Shown here: in pieces, positions 1-10,100 of the stretch
Layout of the letters: each line of letters opens with the position of its first letter
Numbering within the stretch: the first letter of the stretch is position 1
DNA from: JABGQS01 sp963666505
GTDB taxonomy: Bacteria > Bacillota > Clostridia > Christensenellales > SZUA-584
Assembly: GCA_963666505.2 (NCBI GenBank)
Contig: CAXXXL010000001.1
Location: 992,001 to 1,056,000, forward strand
Direction of reading: 5' to 3'
Length of the DNA stretch: 64,000 bases
Made by a program: the position numbers and the translations under genes
The notes under the pieces: generated by a model
What the model was told of the DNA's origin: nothing
Seen by the model: the letters and a program-made list of their open reading frames with translations, nothing else
Databases searched by the model: none

Positions 1-2
1 AA

Positions 3-137
3 GGTGTGCCCGTGCCGCTAACGGCTGGTGTTATGGAGATAATGCAGTCGCTTAAAGCAGAAGGCAGGGCAAAGGAAGATCACGGCGGTCTTATACAATA
101 CTATGAAAAGATAGCCGGTGTAAAAGTAAGAAGATGA
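3..137 (+). CDS. 3-hydroxyisobutyrate dehydrogenase family oxidoreductase, C-terminal fragment
   Basis: Only the last 44 codons are in the window; the gene starts upstream of base 1. The readable tail starts GVPVPLTAGVMEIMQSL, continues with HGGL, and ends YYEKIAGVKVRR, then TGA at 135-137. This is the usual C-terminal helix of the NAD-binding-11 domain in beta-hydroxyacid dehydrogenases such as tartronate semialdehyde reductase (GarR/GlxR) and 3-hydroxyisobutyrate dehydrogenase. The family reduces or oxidises short beta-hydroxyacids with NAD(P)H. The exact substrate cannot be read because the Rossmann and catalytic parts are missing. A hairpin followed by a T-run lies just downstream. Confidence 0.7.
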   Translation, partial: GVPVPLTAGVMEIMQSLKAEGRAKEDHGGLIQYYEKIAGVKVRR

Positions 138-163
138 GTATATATGCCTGCATAATATAAATG

Positions 164-188
164 AAAAGCGGCTTAAGGCCGTTTTTTA
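164..188 (+). terminator. Rho-independent terminator after the dehydrogenase
   Basis: A short CGGC/GCCG stem (169-172 with 178-181), extended by A-U pairs, is followed by six Ts at 182-187. It sits 27 bases after the stop codon and before the next promoter, so it probably ends the upstream transcript. The GC stem is only four base pairs. Confidence 0.5.
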
Positions 189-235
189 TTAACATATATT
201 TTACACAAAGGCGAGCTTATCTGTACTTATGTAAA

Positions 236-264
236 TTGTGGATTGGGAAGCAATTTGATATAAT
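236..264 (+). promoter_or_regulatory. Sigma-A promoter for zwf
   Basis: TTGTGG (236-241), a 17-base spacer and a perfect TATAAT (259-264). The start would leave a leader of about 140 bases before zwf. Confidence 0.65.
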
Positions 265-413
265 ATATCATAAAGGCAATATCCAGATAATATGCAGACG
301 GATCAACGATGCTTTGAAAAAGCATAAAAACATCTTTAAGCGAATACGGGAAAAAAACTGAGCGTTTCAAGATGTACGGTTATAGAGCAGGAAGAAAAAA
401 GGAGAAAAACGAA

Positions 414-1928
414 ATGCAGAATACAGAGAGTGTTAATTCAAGTATGTCAACAATGTTCGTAATATTCGGCGGAACCGGCGACTTGACCCATAGAAAACTT
501 ATGCCTGCTTTATATAATCTGGTTTTCGATTCTTTGATGCCAGAGAACTTTTCAATTGTTGTCATCGGGAGACGTGACAAGACTACAGAGCAGTACAGGG
601 ACGAGGTTTTTGAGTCTATAAACAGATATTCAAGGAACACAGTAAAGAACCAAGACTGGGAAAAACTACGCAGGCTGATATATTACTATAAATTTGATTT
701 TACCGACCACAGCAGTTATAGCAGGCTTAAAGAATATATAGAGGAGCTTGAGAAAGAGACTCGCACGCAAGGCAATAGGGTCTTCTATCTTGCCGTCTCA
801 CCGGACTATTTTGAAACAATTGTAAGCGGTCTTCAGGTCAACAACCTTGCTGTATGCCGCGGCAACTGCAGCAAGCTTGTTATAGAGAAGCCGTTTGGTA
901 AAGATCTATATACGGCAAAGCGGCTCAATGAAAAACTGCTCGATGCTTTTACCGAAAACAGCATATACAGGATAGACCACTATCTTGGAAAGGATATGAT
1001 ACAAAATATAATGGTCTTAAGGTTCTGCAACATTGTTTTCGAGTCGCTCTGGAGCAACAAATATATTGACAACATACAGATAACCCTGTCAGAAAAGAAC
1101 GGCATTGGAACACGGGGCGGCTACTACGAGAAATCGGGCGCTATGCGTGACATGGTACAGAACCACATACTGCAGATACTTTCGCTGGTCGCAATGGAGC
1201 CGCCGGTCAATCTTGATACTGACGCCATTCGTACCGAAAAGGTGAAAGTGCTTCAGGCGATAGAGCTGTTCACACCAGAGCTTTTAAGGGACAACGTCGT
1301 ATGCGGCCAATACGGGGAAGGCTTGATTGACGGAAAACCCGTAAAAGCATATCGGGAGGAAGAGAAGGTCTCGCCGGATTCGACCACCGAGACTTTTCTT
1401 GCGCTTAAGCTTCAGGTAGACAACTTCAGATGGGCAGGAACGCCTTTCTATATAAGAACGGGAAAGCGTATGGGCGCCACTTCAGCAGAGATCGTAATAC
1501 AGTTCAAATCTCTGCCAAATGTGCTTTATTTCAAGGACAAACATATACAGGAACCCAACCTGCTTGTAATAAAGATAAAGCCTTCCGTCGGCGTGTTTTT
1601 CCAGTTTAACACTAAGGACTTCAGAACACACAACGATATAGTGACTTCAAAAATGAATACGGGCCACTTAAGCACAACGATGGGCAACACCCCGGAAGCT
1701 TATGAGAGGCTCATATATGACATACTGAGAAGCGACTCTACTCTGTTTTCAAGATGGGACGAGGTCGAAGCGTCTTGGACGTTTGCAGACAGGATAATCG
1801 ATTATAAAGAACAAAAGAAATTCAAATTCCCGAACTATGATGCGGGCTCATTTGGCCCTGTCAAAGCGTTTGAACTGCTTGCACGTGACGGCAGGCAGTG
1901 GTGGAATATTACGGAGGAGCAGAAATGA
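414..1928 (+). CDS. zwf: Glucose-6-phosphate 1-dehydrogenase
   Basis: Oxidises glucose-6-phosphate to 6-phosphogluconolactone with NAD(P)+, the first step of the oxidative pentose phosphate pathway, in the cytoplasm. The N-terminus shows the nucleotide-binding motif GGTGDLTHRKL and the middle carries the substrate/catalytic motif RIDHYLGK. At 504 residues it has normal family length and runs through both domains without a break. An earlier in-frame ATG at 372 exists, but 414 is preferred: it has GGAG at 401-404 nine bases upstream and the conserved part starts soon after. The stop overlaps the start of the next gene (ATGA), so the two are translationally coupled. Confidence 0.95.
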   Translation: MQNTESVNSSMSTMFVIFGGTGDLTHRKLMPALYNLVFDSLMPENFSIVVIGRRDKTTEQYRDEVFESINRYSRNTVKNQDWEKLRRLIYYYKFDFTDHSSYSRLKEYIEELEKETRTQGNRVFYLAVSPDYFETIVSGLQVNNLAVCRGNCSKLVIEKPFGKDLYTAKRLNEKLLDAFTENSIYRIDHYLGKDMIQNIMVLRFCNIVFESLWSNKYIDNIQITLSEKNGIGTRGGYYEKSGAMRDMVQNHILQILSLVAMEPPVNLDTDAIRTEKVKVLQAIELFTPELLRDNVVCGQYGEGLIDGKPVKAYREEEKVSPDSTTETFLALKLQVDNFRWAGTPFYIRTGKRMGATSAEIVIQFKSLPNVLYFKDKHIQEPNLLVIKIKPSVGVFFQFNTKDFRTHNDIVTSKMNTGHLSTTMGNTPEAYERLIYDILRSDSTLFSRWDEVEASWTFADRIIDYKEQKKFKFPNYDAGSFGPVKAFELLARDGRQWWNITEEQK

Positions 1929-2548
1929 AGATAATAGACATTTCCATGCCGGTATCACATGATATGCCGGTTTATAAAGCGAGGGAAGAGAAACGACCTC
2001 ATATAAGCGTGCAGAGCAGTTTTTCGGATGCGTCGGTGTATGAATCAAGAATAGATATGAACATGCACACAGGAACGCATATCGACGCTCCTATGCATAT
2101 ATTCGAGGACGGCGGCACAATAGAGAAGCTGGATCTTTCCAAAGTTATAACAAGAAGCAGGGTGCTGGATTTTCAAAATGCAGAAAATAGCATTTCGAGA
2201 GAGCTTCTTGAAACTAAAACGATAGAGAAGGGTGATTTTGTACTGTTAAAAACAAAGAATTCCGCTTCCGATATACTGGAAGGGGAATTCGTGTTTCTAG
2301 ACAAATCGGGCGCCGAATATTTGAAAGAAAAAGAGGTCTCGGGTGTTGGAATCGACGCACTCGGCATAGAGCGCAGCCAGCCCGGGCACGAGACGCATAA
2401 GCTTCTTCTCGGCTCGGGGATAATAATACTCGAAGGGCTGCGGCTTGACGGCGTTAGTGAAGCAGAGTACCTTCTCCTTGCAGCGCCTGTGCTTTTTAAA
2501 GGGGCGGAAGCTGCGCCCGCAAGAGCGGTGCTGATTCAGGAAGATTAA
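1925..2548 (+). CDS. Cyclase family metal-dependent hydrolase (kynurenine formamidase-like)
   Basis: A 207-residue member of the cyclase/arylformamidase family (KynB-like). The metal-binding motif HTGTHIDAPMH is clear near residue 50, followed by the usual core (GVGIDALGIE) and a conserved H in PGHETHKLLL. Characterised members hydrolyse N-formylkynurenine or isatin, but many clostridial members have unknown substrates, so no specific reaction is assigned. The start ATG overlaps the zwf stop and is served by GGAGGAG inside the zwf end. Coupling to zwf suggests co-expression, not necessarily a shared pathway. Confidence 0.8.
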   Translation: MKIIDISMPVSHDMPVYKAREEKRPHISVQSSFSDASVYESRIDMNMHTGTHIDAPMHIFEDGGTIEKLDLSKVITRSRVLDFQNAENSISRELLETKTIEKGDFVLLKTKNSASDILEGEFVFLDKSGAEYLKEKEVSGVGIDALGIERSQPGHETHKLLLGSGIIILEGLRLDGVSEAEYLLLAAPVLFKGAEAAPARAVLIQED

Positions 2549-2562
2549 GATTTCGGCGGAAG

Positions 2563-3540
2563 CTATGCCGCCTCTGTTTGTGCATGGCTTGTGATTCTTT
2601 TGAATATACGTATATAAAGCGCTGCAAACTGCACCTGAAAAATGTAGGATATCGCTATTATCAGGGCAATGTTGGAGCCTGTACTGTCAAACACAGTCAT
2701 AGCTATCGCAAGAGCAACACTCAGATTCCTCATCACTGTTCCGTAAACAAGTGCAGATTTATTGTTTTGCTTGCACAGATACCGTCCCATTACAGTCGTG
2801 ATAATGAAATTTACCAAATAGAATATCACTACAGGCATGATGAGCCAGACGACCATCATAGGGTTCTGTATTATTGCTTTTGACTTAAGCGAAGTAGCGA
2901 TAAAGATAACGAGTATTATACCGATGCTTGAAAGCAGCGGAAAGCGCTTCTTCCATTTTTCATCATACTTTTCTTGACTGATTTTCTTTAGCATTATTTT
3001 CTTAACGATTATCCCCAGCACAAGCGGAACCAGCACAACAATCAATATCTGCTTAACTATCTTAAGCGCGGGTATGGTTATCGTTTGGCTGAAAACAAGA
3101 TTCAGTATCAGCGGAGCTAAAATTGCGCTCAGAATCAATCCAATAATGGTTATCTTTATAGCCGCATTTATGTTTCCCTTTGTAAAGCCTGTCCAGGATA
3201 TCGTCATACCGGATGTCGGCAGAACAGCCATGAGCATAAGCCCGATGAACACCAGCGGCTGTTCACGGAAGAAAAGCGAACCTATACCGAAAGCCACAAG
3301 CGGTATGATAATAAAGTTGACCACCTGCGTCAGAACGAGAATCTTTTCATCACCACGGCTGAAAAGCTGCTTTAAGTTGATGTTCACCATCATTGGGAAA
3401 ACCATAACGACCGTCAATGGAATAATGAAATTATTCAAATAGCCGGTATCGGCAAAATATCCGACGATTAGACCTAAAACCATTGATATAAGAATACTGA
3501 CTGCAAGATGTTTTTTAATTACGCTCAAAATTTTCCACAA
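2563..3540 (-). CDS. Bile acid:sodium symporter / ACR3-type transporter family protein
   Basis: An integral membrane protein of 325 residues with about nine to ten hydrophobic segments. Family features include a PTSGMTISWTGFTKGN segment and the late FQVQFAALYIRIFKR region. The BASS/ACR3 superfamily carries organic anions or arsenite by sodium or proton coupling. No arsenic operon gene is nearby, so the substrate is open. The start is TTG at 3540 with a GGGGT site upstream. It converges with the cyclase gene, and a small GGCGG/CCGCC hairpin lies between the two stops. Confidence 0.7.
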   Translation of the reverse strand: MWKILSVIKKHLAVSILISMVLGLIVGYFADTGYLNNFIIPLTVVMVFPMMVNINLKQLFSRGDEKILVLTQVVNFIIIPLVAFGIGSLFFREQPLVFIGLMLMAVLPTSGMTISWTGFTKGNINAAIKITIIGLILSAILAPLILNLVFSQTITIPALKIVKQILIVVLVPLVLGIIVKKIMLKKISQEKYDEKWKKRFPLLSSIGIILVIFIATSLKSKAIIQNPMMVVWLIMPVVIFYLVNFIITTVMGRYLCKQNNKSALVYGTVMRNLSVALAIAMTVFDSTGSNIALIIAISYIFQVQFAALYIRIFKRITSHAQTEAA

Positions 3541-3709
3541 AATATCTACCCCGTTTTTATATAAGATTAAATTACTATATAAAAAACTGGAATTAATGTA
3601 TGTAACTTTGTCACATTATAATTAACATATTTGTGCCTTTGTTCCATATGGTAGGGGCAGGTAACAAACGTCCTTTTCATCGTATCTTCCACAAAAACTG
3701 GATCTCTTG

Positions 3710-3718
3710 TGGTATAAT
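3710..3718 (+). promoter_or_regulatory. Extended -10 promoter for the cob cluster
   Basis: TGG-TATAAT (3710-3718) is a perfect extended -10 element; no good -35 is seen. It lies 29 bases before the first (broken) gene of the cobamide cluster. No cobalamin riboswitch is visible in the roughly 200-base gap from 3541 to 3747, so this cluster may not be under direct B12 riboswitch control. Confidence 0.5.
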
Positions 3719-3747
3719 GGTCGATATTTATGAATTGAGGTCGAATC

Positions 3748-3987
3748 ATGCAAGAAGCCGTCCGGTTTGATATGGAATGCACTATGACAAAACGTCTTGG
3801 CTGCGAGATAGCAAACTTTGTATATGATGAAGATGTAAGAGAACGAGCGAAAAAAAGAGGCGTGACACGTTCAATCGTTTCAATGGAAAAAGCGTGCAGT
3901 GACAGCCAAATAAAGATTTTTGCTATAGTTAATGCGCCTACAGCACTTTTTGCAATGTTTATAATATTTGGAGAGCGCAGCCGATGA
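3748..3987 (+). pseudogene. cbiC: Precorrin-8X methylmutase (CbiC) remnant
   Basis: A 79-codon frame whose middle and end match the core of CbiC/CobH: CEIANFVYDEDV, then AKKRGVTRSIVSMEKA and IFAIVNAPTALFAMF. Full-length CbiC is about 200 residues. Here the N-terminal half is reduced to a few codons and the C-terminal catalytic part after NAPTAL is missing. CbiC moves the C11 methyl to C12 to give cobyrinic acid (hydrogenobyrinic acid in aerobes). The remnant cannot form the active site and is best read as a decayed gene, although its short frame is still open and overlaps the start of cobD (ATGA). Confidence 0.75.
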
Positions 3988-5054
3988 AGAGATTTGAACA
4001 CGGCGGTGATGTTTGGCACGGCGACCCCAAGGAATGGCTTGATTATTCTTCTAATATTAATGCTTACGGCTGCCCGGATTTTATGCAACGAGCATTTATA
4101 AAAGCGATGGATGAAGTGTCGCTTTATCCGCAGGTTAGTATGACCAGAGCCGCTCAAGGGATAAGCAGGCTGCTTGGTATGCCGGAAGAATGTATATTGC
4201 CAACTAACGGAGGGATAGGCGCACTTGACCTTGTAATAGCCAAATTAAGACCGAAGCGTGTGATTGCGCTCATGCCGTCTTTTGTGGAATATGAGAGGAT
4301 ATCTCTTCAACACAGAATAGAATTTGTTGGCGTTAGTATGCTGAGTGAAAGGCATTATTTACAGTTTCCGATGGATGAGCTTAGAAAAGAGCTGCAAAGC
4401 GGAGATATGCTTGTCGTGTGTAACCCGGTTAATCCCGTCGGCTTTGGCATAAGCAGAGATGTGATGCAACAGGCTTTAGAGCTTGTTAAAAGCCGACAGG
4501 CAACTCTGCTCGTTGATGAGGCGTTTACGCTTTTCTGTGATGGTTTAAGCATTGCAGATTGGGTGCAAAGTAATTCTGAAGTACTCATTGCAGGTTCGCT
4601 GACTAAAATATTTGCGATGCCGGGCGTTAGGATCGGTTATATTCTTGCACAGAAAGATAGGATAGCCGATCTGAGTGAGTATCAAACGCCTTGGGTGCTG
4701 TCTGCATTTGCAACATGCGCAGCAGAGGCCGCTCCGGAATCTACCGAGTATATTTTGAAGACAAAAGAAAATTTGATGCAAACACGAGCAAAGCTAAAAG
4801 AAGAGCTTGAAGCTTTCTCGCTGTATATATATGAGTCTTGCGCAAACTATCTGCTGGTAGATCTTAAACCAGCTGGAGTCACAGCAGCTCAGGTGTCGGA
4901 GTTGCTTAGAGACGAAAGGATACTTGTGCGTAGCTGCGAAAACTATCACGGGCTTGATAAATACCATATGCGTATAGCGGTAAAAAACCACGAATGTAAC
5001 GACAAGCTTATATGCGAACTTAAATGCATATTGCAAGAAAAAGGGAAACCATGA
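3984..5054 (+). CDS. cobD: Threonine-phosphate decarboxylase CobD-like aminotransferase
   Basis: A 356-residue fold-type I PLP enzyme related to histidinol-phosphate aminotransferase. It begins HGGDVWHGDP, shows NPVNPVGFGI and DEAFTLF, and has the PLP lysine in SLTKIFAMPGVRIGY. CobD makes (R)-1-aminopropan-2-ol phosphate from threonine phosphate, the linker of the cobamide nucleotide loop. HisC is excluded mainly by context: it lies between cobamide genes and next to cobQ/cbiB, and CbiB uses its product. The start overlaps the cbiC remnant stop. Intact and of normal length. Confidence 0.85.
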   Translation: MKRFEHGGDVWHGDPKEWLDYSSNINAYGCPDFMQRAFIKAMDEVSLYPQVSMTRAAQGISRLLGMPEECILPTNGGIGALDLVIAKLRPKRVIALMPSFVEYERISLQHRIEFVGVSMLSERHYLQFPMDELRKELQSGDMLVVCNPVNPVGFGISRDVMQQALELVKSRQATLLVDEAFTLFCDGLSIADWVQSNSEVLIAGSLTKIFAMPGVRIGYILAQKDRIADLSEYQTPWVLSAFATCAAEAAPESTEYILKTKENLMQTRAKLKEELEAFSLYIYESCANYLLVDLKPAGVTAAQVSELLRDERILVRSCENYHGLDKYHMRIAVKNHECNDKLICELKCILQEKGKP

Positions 5055-5240
5055 GTAAGGTATATTTTGTCGGAGCAGGCCCTGGATACCCGGAGCTTCT
5101 TACGATAAAGGCAAAACGAATCATATACGTAAGCGATGTCATTATATATGCCGATTCGCTTGTGCCCCAAGCTGTTGCTGCAAGTCAAAAATAAGGCACT
5201 CACGTAATATGCAGCGCAGGGATGACACTAATAGTACGAA
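5051..5240 (+). pseudogene. cbiF: Precorrin-4 C11-methyltransferase (CbiF/CobM) remnant
   Basis: An ATG overlapping the cobD stop opens a 47-codon frame beginning MSKVYFVGAGPGYPELLTIK and continuing with VIIYADSLVP. This is the canonical N-terminus of CbiF/CobM (SAM-dependent, glycine-rich loop). A TAA at 5191-5193 stops it. Directly after, in the +1 frame from 5194, GTHVICSAGMTL continues the CbiF homology, so at least one frameshift and then a large deletion have destroyed the gene. Full-length CbiF is about 250 residues. CbiF methylates C11 of the corrin ring. Confidence 0.75.
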
Positions 5241-5321
5241 ACGCATACAGATCGAGTCAGGAAGTCGAACTGACTACTCTGGGGTGTATGTGCGACAGCG
5301 AAATAAATATTAGGACGACTG

Positions 5322-5627
5322 ACTATAGGAAGCAGAAGGCATAAACCGTTTGTTCAACATATCAATCTAGAACGCATGATTATTCGTGTGCTGCCGACTA
5401 GCAATGTGCTTGCGGAGTGTGAAAAACTGGGGTTTGTGCCAAATCAGATCATAGCGATGCAGGGGCCGTTTTCAACTGCGCTCAATAGCAGCATATATGA
5501 AGACTACAATATAAAACACATGGTGACTAAGGACAGCGGAGTGCAGGGCAGAGTAGAAGCAAAGGTAGTGCCTGCGATTGAAAGAGGAATACATGTAGTT
5601 GTAATAAAAAGACCGGAGGAAGCCTAA
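5322..5627 (+). pseudogene. cobK: Precorrin-6A reductase (CobK/CbiJ) C-terminal remnant
   Basis: In the frame ending at TAA 5625-5627, homology starts before the first ATG (5376): TIGSRRHKPFVQHINLERM leads into RVLPTSNVL, then LGFVPNQIIAMQGPFS, VTKDSGVQGRVEAKV and IHVVVIKRP. These are the C-terminal motifs of CobK/CbiJ, which reduces the precorrin-6A macrocycle with NADPH. The N-terminal 150 or so residues are gone and a stop lies at 5319, so this is a fragment of about a third of the gene. The ATG at 5376 is internal. The end keeps a GGAGG that now serves cobQ. Confidence 0.75.
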
Positions 5628-7156
<1,529 letters not shown>

Positions 7157-7160
<4 letters not shown>

Positions 7161-8137
7161 CGGGCTCGATAGTATTTGACTGCTGGCTGGCTGTGGCTGT
7201 CGGATTCGTGATGGATCTGATATTCGGAGACCCTTACTGGCTGCCGCATCCTGTGCGCTTTATTGGCTGGATGATAACGAAGCTTGAAAAACGCATAAGG
7301 AGAAACGCAGGTGCGGTAAAACAGCTTAGAGCCGGTGCGGTAAAACTGCTCATCGTAATATCGTTCGTGACGGCGGCATTGTGCTTTGGTATAATATATG
7401 GGCTGTCATTATTGGGTGAGATATGGCTGTTTGCAGGAATGGTGTATTTTTCGTATACAGCGCTTGGAACATCCTGTCTTGCCAGAGAAGCGAAAAAAGT
7501 AGAAAAAGCGCTTGAAAAGGATTTAGAAGAGGGAAGAAAGCAGCTTTCTTATATCGTGGGAAGGGACACTGCGAAACTAAGCGAAGAAGAAATAATCAAA
7601 GCAACAGTTGAAACAGTGGCTGAAAACACGACTGACGGCAGTGTATCTGTGCTATTTTATCTATTTGCTGGCGGACCTGTGCTGGCATATTTCTTTAAAG
7701 CTGTCAGCACGCTTGATTCTATGATTGGGTACAGAAACGAAAAGTATAAAGATATCGGCTGGGCATCAGCTAAGCTGGATGATATACTCAACTATATACC
7801 CGCCAGAATAAGCGGAGTTTTAATGGTATTGTCTGCATACCTGATGGGGCTGGATGGGAACAATGCGTTTAGAATACTAAAGCGTGACCATGCGAATCAT
7901 TTAAGCCCGAACTGCGCTTGGACAGAAGCGGCTGCGGCCGGTGCGCTTGGGCTGAGCCTTGGCGGTTCGCACGAATATTTCGGGAGAATAGTTGAAAAAA
8001 AGACTATCGGTGATCGAAAGAGAAATACGGAGAGAGCGGATATTCGGCGTATGAACAGACTGATGTATACGACAGTATGTTTAGCGTTTGCGGTACTATG
8101 CCTAATTAGCGGTTTGGTATTTCTTATCACAATGTAA
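7157..8137 (+). CDS. cbiB: Adenosylcobinamide-phosphate synthase
   Basis: A membrane protein of 326 residues that joins aminopropanol phosphate (from CobD) to adenosylcobyric acid, forming adenosylcobinamide phosphate. Family landmarks: MDLIFGDPYWLPHPVRFIG near the N-terminus, VETVAENTTDGSVSVLFY, and SPNCAWTEAAAAGALG with GGSHEY later. About five membrane segments are visible. The ATG overlaps the cobQ stop, so the two are coupled. Length and motifs are complete. Confidence 0.93.
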
Positions 8138-8197
8138 GAAGTCGGAAGATGGTAAAACAAATCTGAAGTACTATAAAGCAAGTAGGGGGGGAAGAGT

Positions 8198-8746
8198 ATG
8201 TCTGTGATAATGGTAACCGGTGGAGCGCGAAGCGGTAAGAGCTCATATGCAGAAGAGCTGTGCAAGAGCAAAAACGATAGCGTTACGTATATTGCATGCG
8301 CTAAAATTACAGATGACGATATGTCTGAGCGTGTAAAGCACCACCGAAGGCAGCGCCCGGATAAGTGGAATACTGTTGAGCAGTATAAAAACTTTGAGGA
8401 TCTTACTCAGTCATGCGAAAGCGAAGTATATTTACTTGATTGCGTTACCACAATGATAGCCAACATAATGTTTGATGAAAAAATCGACTATGATACGTGC
8501 GGAACAGATACTATCGAGCGCATTGAGTATGATGTTAAAAAACATATTGATATACTGCTGGATCAATTTTTAAACAGCAGCCTGACGCTTGTTTTAGTGA
8601 CAAATGAAGTGGGAATGGGTATCGTGCCTGCATACCGGCTCGGAAGCATATTCCGGGATATAGCCGGACGTATGAACCAGCACATTGCCGCAGCGGCGGA
8701 CGAAGTAATATGCATGATATCCGGTTTGCCGCTGAAGCTGAAATAG
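8198..8746 (+). CDS. cobU: Adenosylcobinamide kinase / adenosylcobinamide-phosphate guanylyltransferase
   Basis: A bifunctional enzyme that phosphorylates adenosylcobinamide and transfers GMP from GTP to give AdoCbi-GDP. The 182-residue protein starts with the P-loop TGGARSGKSSYAE, has the guanylylation-region histidines in VKHHRRQRPDKW, and the conserved VTNEVGMGIVPAYRLG plus FRDIAGRMNQ. A GGGGGGGAAG site lies just before the ATG, and a 60-base gap separates it from cbiB. Its kinase activity allows salvage of imported cobinamide. Confidence 0.93.
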   Translation: MSVIMVTGGARSGKSSYAEELCKSKNDSVTYIACAKITDDDMSERVKHHRRQRPDKWNTVEQYKNFEDLTQSCESEVYLLDCVTTMIANIMFDEKIDYDTCGTDTIERIEYDVKKHIDILLDQFLNSSLTLVLVTNEVGMGIVPAYRLGSIFRDIAGRMNQHIAAAADEVICMISGLPLKLK

Positions 8747-8755
8747 AGGTATAAG

Positions 8756-9523
8756 ATGAAACGATTTGCTGTTATGCTGACTTTTCTAACGAGAATACCT
8801 GTGCCTATACACTTCGATGTCGAATACGAAGATTATGTGTCGGCAGTTTTCTGGACACCAATTATTGCTCTAATAATCGGTGCACCGCTATACTTTCTGC
8901 AAAAGCTCAGCTTATATATAGACCCATATATACTATCCGTTTGTATATTGGCGCTGTATCTGCTTATCAGCGGAGGCCTGCATTTAGACGGGCTGGCTGA
9001 TACTATGGACGCTTTCGGAAGCAATAGAAGCAGACAGCGCAAGCTCGAGATACTTAGTGACTCGCACATAGGGACGTTCGGCGTACTGTCAATAGCTATA
9101 TACTGCCTGAGTATGTTTGTTCTGATAACAAAAGTTCTGCCGTTCAGCCTGCTGTTGTTTCCGCTGGTAGGCCGCACTGCCGCTCTGGTGTGCGCTAAAA
9201 CGCATACTTACGCAAGGGAAACGGGGCTGGGCAAGTCGTTTGTTGAAGGGACAAAACTTTGGTATATAGGTGTCAGCATAGTCTTATATGCAGGGTTTGC
9301 TTATTTAGCTTTAGGACGAATTGATGCAGTAAATATCCTGATAGCGCTAATTCCTTTTGTTTTAAGCGTTGTTATTATATGGGCGATAGTGCATGGCATG
9401 TGCAAAAAGATAGGCGGTATTACAGGTGACCTGATCGGTTTTAGCATTGAATCAACAACCGTATTATTTCTTCTGTTTACCTATATAACAAATCTAATAG
9501 CAGCACAGGTGATAAAAGTATGA
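8756..9523 (+). CDS. cobS: Adenosylcobinamide-GDP ribazoletransferase (cobalamin synthase)
   Basis: A membrane enzyme of 255 residues that joins AdoCbi-GDP with alpha-ribazole (phosphate) to make adenosylcobalamin (phosphate). It shows the hallmark GGLHLDGLADTMDAFGS, followed by DSHIGTFGV, and later GGITGDLIGF. Six or so membrane segments. The stop overlaps the cobC start by four bases. It needs a lower-ligand donor, which here probably comes from the CblT/CblS salvage pair just downstream. Confidence 0.93.
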   Translation: MKRFAVMLTFLTRIPVPIHFDVEYEDYVSAVFWTPIIALIIGAPLYFLQKLSLYIDPYILSVCILALYLLISGGLHLDGLADTMDAFGSNRSRQRKLEILSDSHIGTFGVLSIAIYCLSMFVLITKVLPFSLLLFPLVGRTAALVCAKTHTYARETGLGKSFVEGTKLWYIGVSIVLYAGFAYLALGRIDAVNILIALIPFVLSVVIIWAIVHGMCKKIGGITGDLIGFSIESTTVLFLLFTYITNLIAAQVIKV

Positions 9524-10095
9524 TTTATCTTGTGAGGCATGGACAAACAAAAGCGAATGAGCGAGGTCAGTATCTAGGGAAAAAAGAATCGCCTCTGAAT
9601 GAAACAGGACTGAAGCAGCACGAAGAGGTTTTAAAAGATCTCAGCGGCATTAAACTGGATTGTATTTTCACCAGTCCTCGAAAAAGATGTACCGCTTTGG
9701 CGGATACGCTTGCGGCGGAGCTTGGGATATGCTCACAACTGGATGAGCGTATTGCAGAGATAGACTTCGGTATTTTTGAACTGCTGACATATATTCAGGC
9801 AAAGGAGCGTTATCCAAGCGAATGGACGCAGTGGGAAAAGTGTGACGGCACTTATGTATTGCCGCAGGGCGAAAGCATAGATGCCTTCGAAGCGAGAGTC
9901 AGCGTTTTCGCAAAAGAACTTGACAGCATGGGGGAGAAAGAGAATGTAGCAGTAATTACACACGGCGGCGTTATCACATCGCTGTTATGTTATCTGCTTA
10001 AGCTTGACTTAACTTCCAAATGGCGCTTCATGGCAGCTAATGGTTCAATTATAAAGATACACAAAACAAACGGATATGCATATCTGGAGCTGTAG
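9520..10095 (+). CDS. cobC: Alpha-ribazole phosphatase / histidine phosphatase family
   Basis: A 191-residue phosphoglycerate-mutase-fold phosphatase with the catalytic LVRHGQTKAN at the N-terminus and the second histidine in VITHGGVI. CobC removes the 5'-phosphate from alpha-ribazole phosphate or from cobalamin phosphate, the last step of nucleotide-loop assembly. The assignment as CobC rather than another histidine phosphatase rests on its coupling to cobS (overlapping start). A perfect 7-bp stem (CTGTAGC/GCTACAG) covers its stop codon and separates it from the convergent cblS. Confidence 0.85.
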   Translation: MIYLVRHGQTKANERGQYLGKKESPLNETGLKQHEEVLKDLSGIKLDCIFTSPRKRCTALADTLAAELGICSQLDERIAEIDFGIFELLTYIQAKERYPSEWTQWEKCDGTYVLPQGESIDAFEARVSVFAKELDSMGEKENVAVITHGGVITSLLCYLLKLDLTSKWRFMAANGSIIKIHKTNGYAYLEL

Positions 10096-10100
10096 CAGTG

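Noticed and set aside
161..361. 66-codon frame before zwf
   Set aside because: It starts inside the terminator, contains the zwf promoter and has no homology pattern.
3567..4157. Minus-strand 196-codon frame opposite cbiC and cobD
   Set aside because: Shadow of the coding strand; no ribosome site and the plus strand clearly carries CbiC and CobD motifs.
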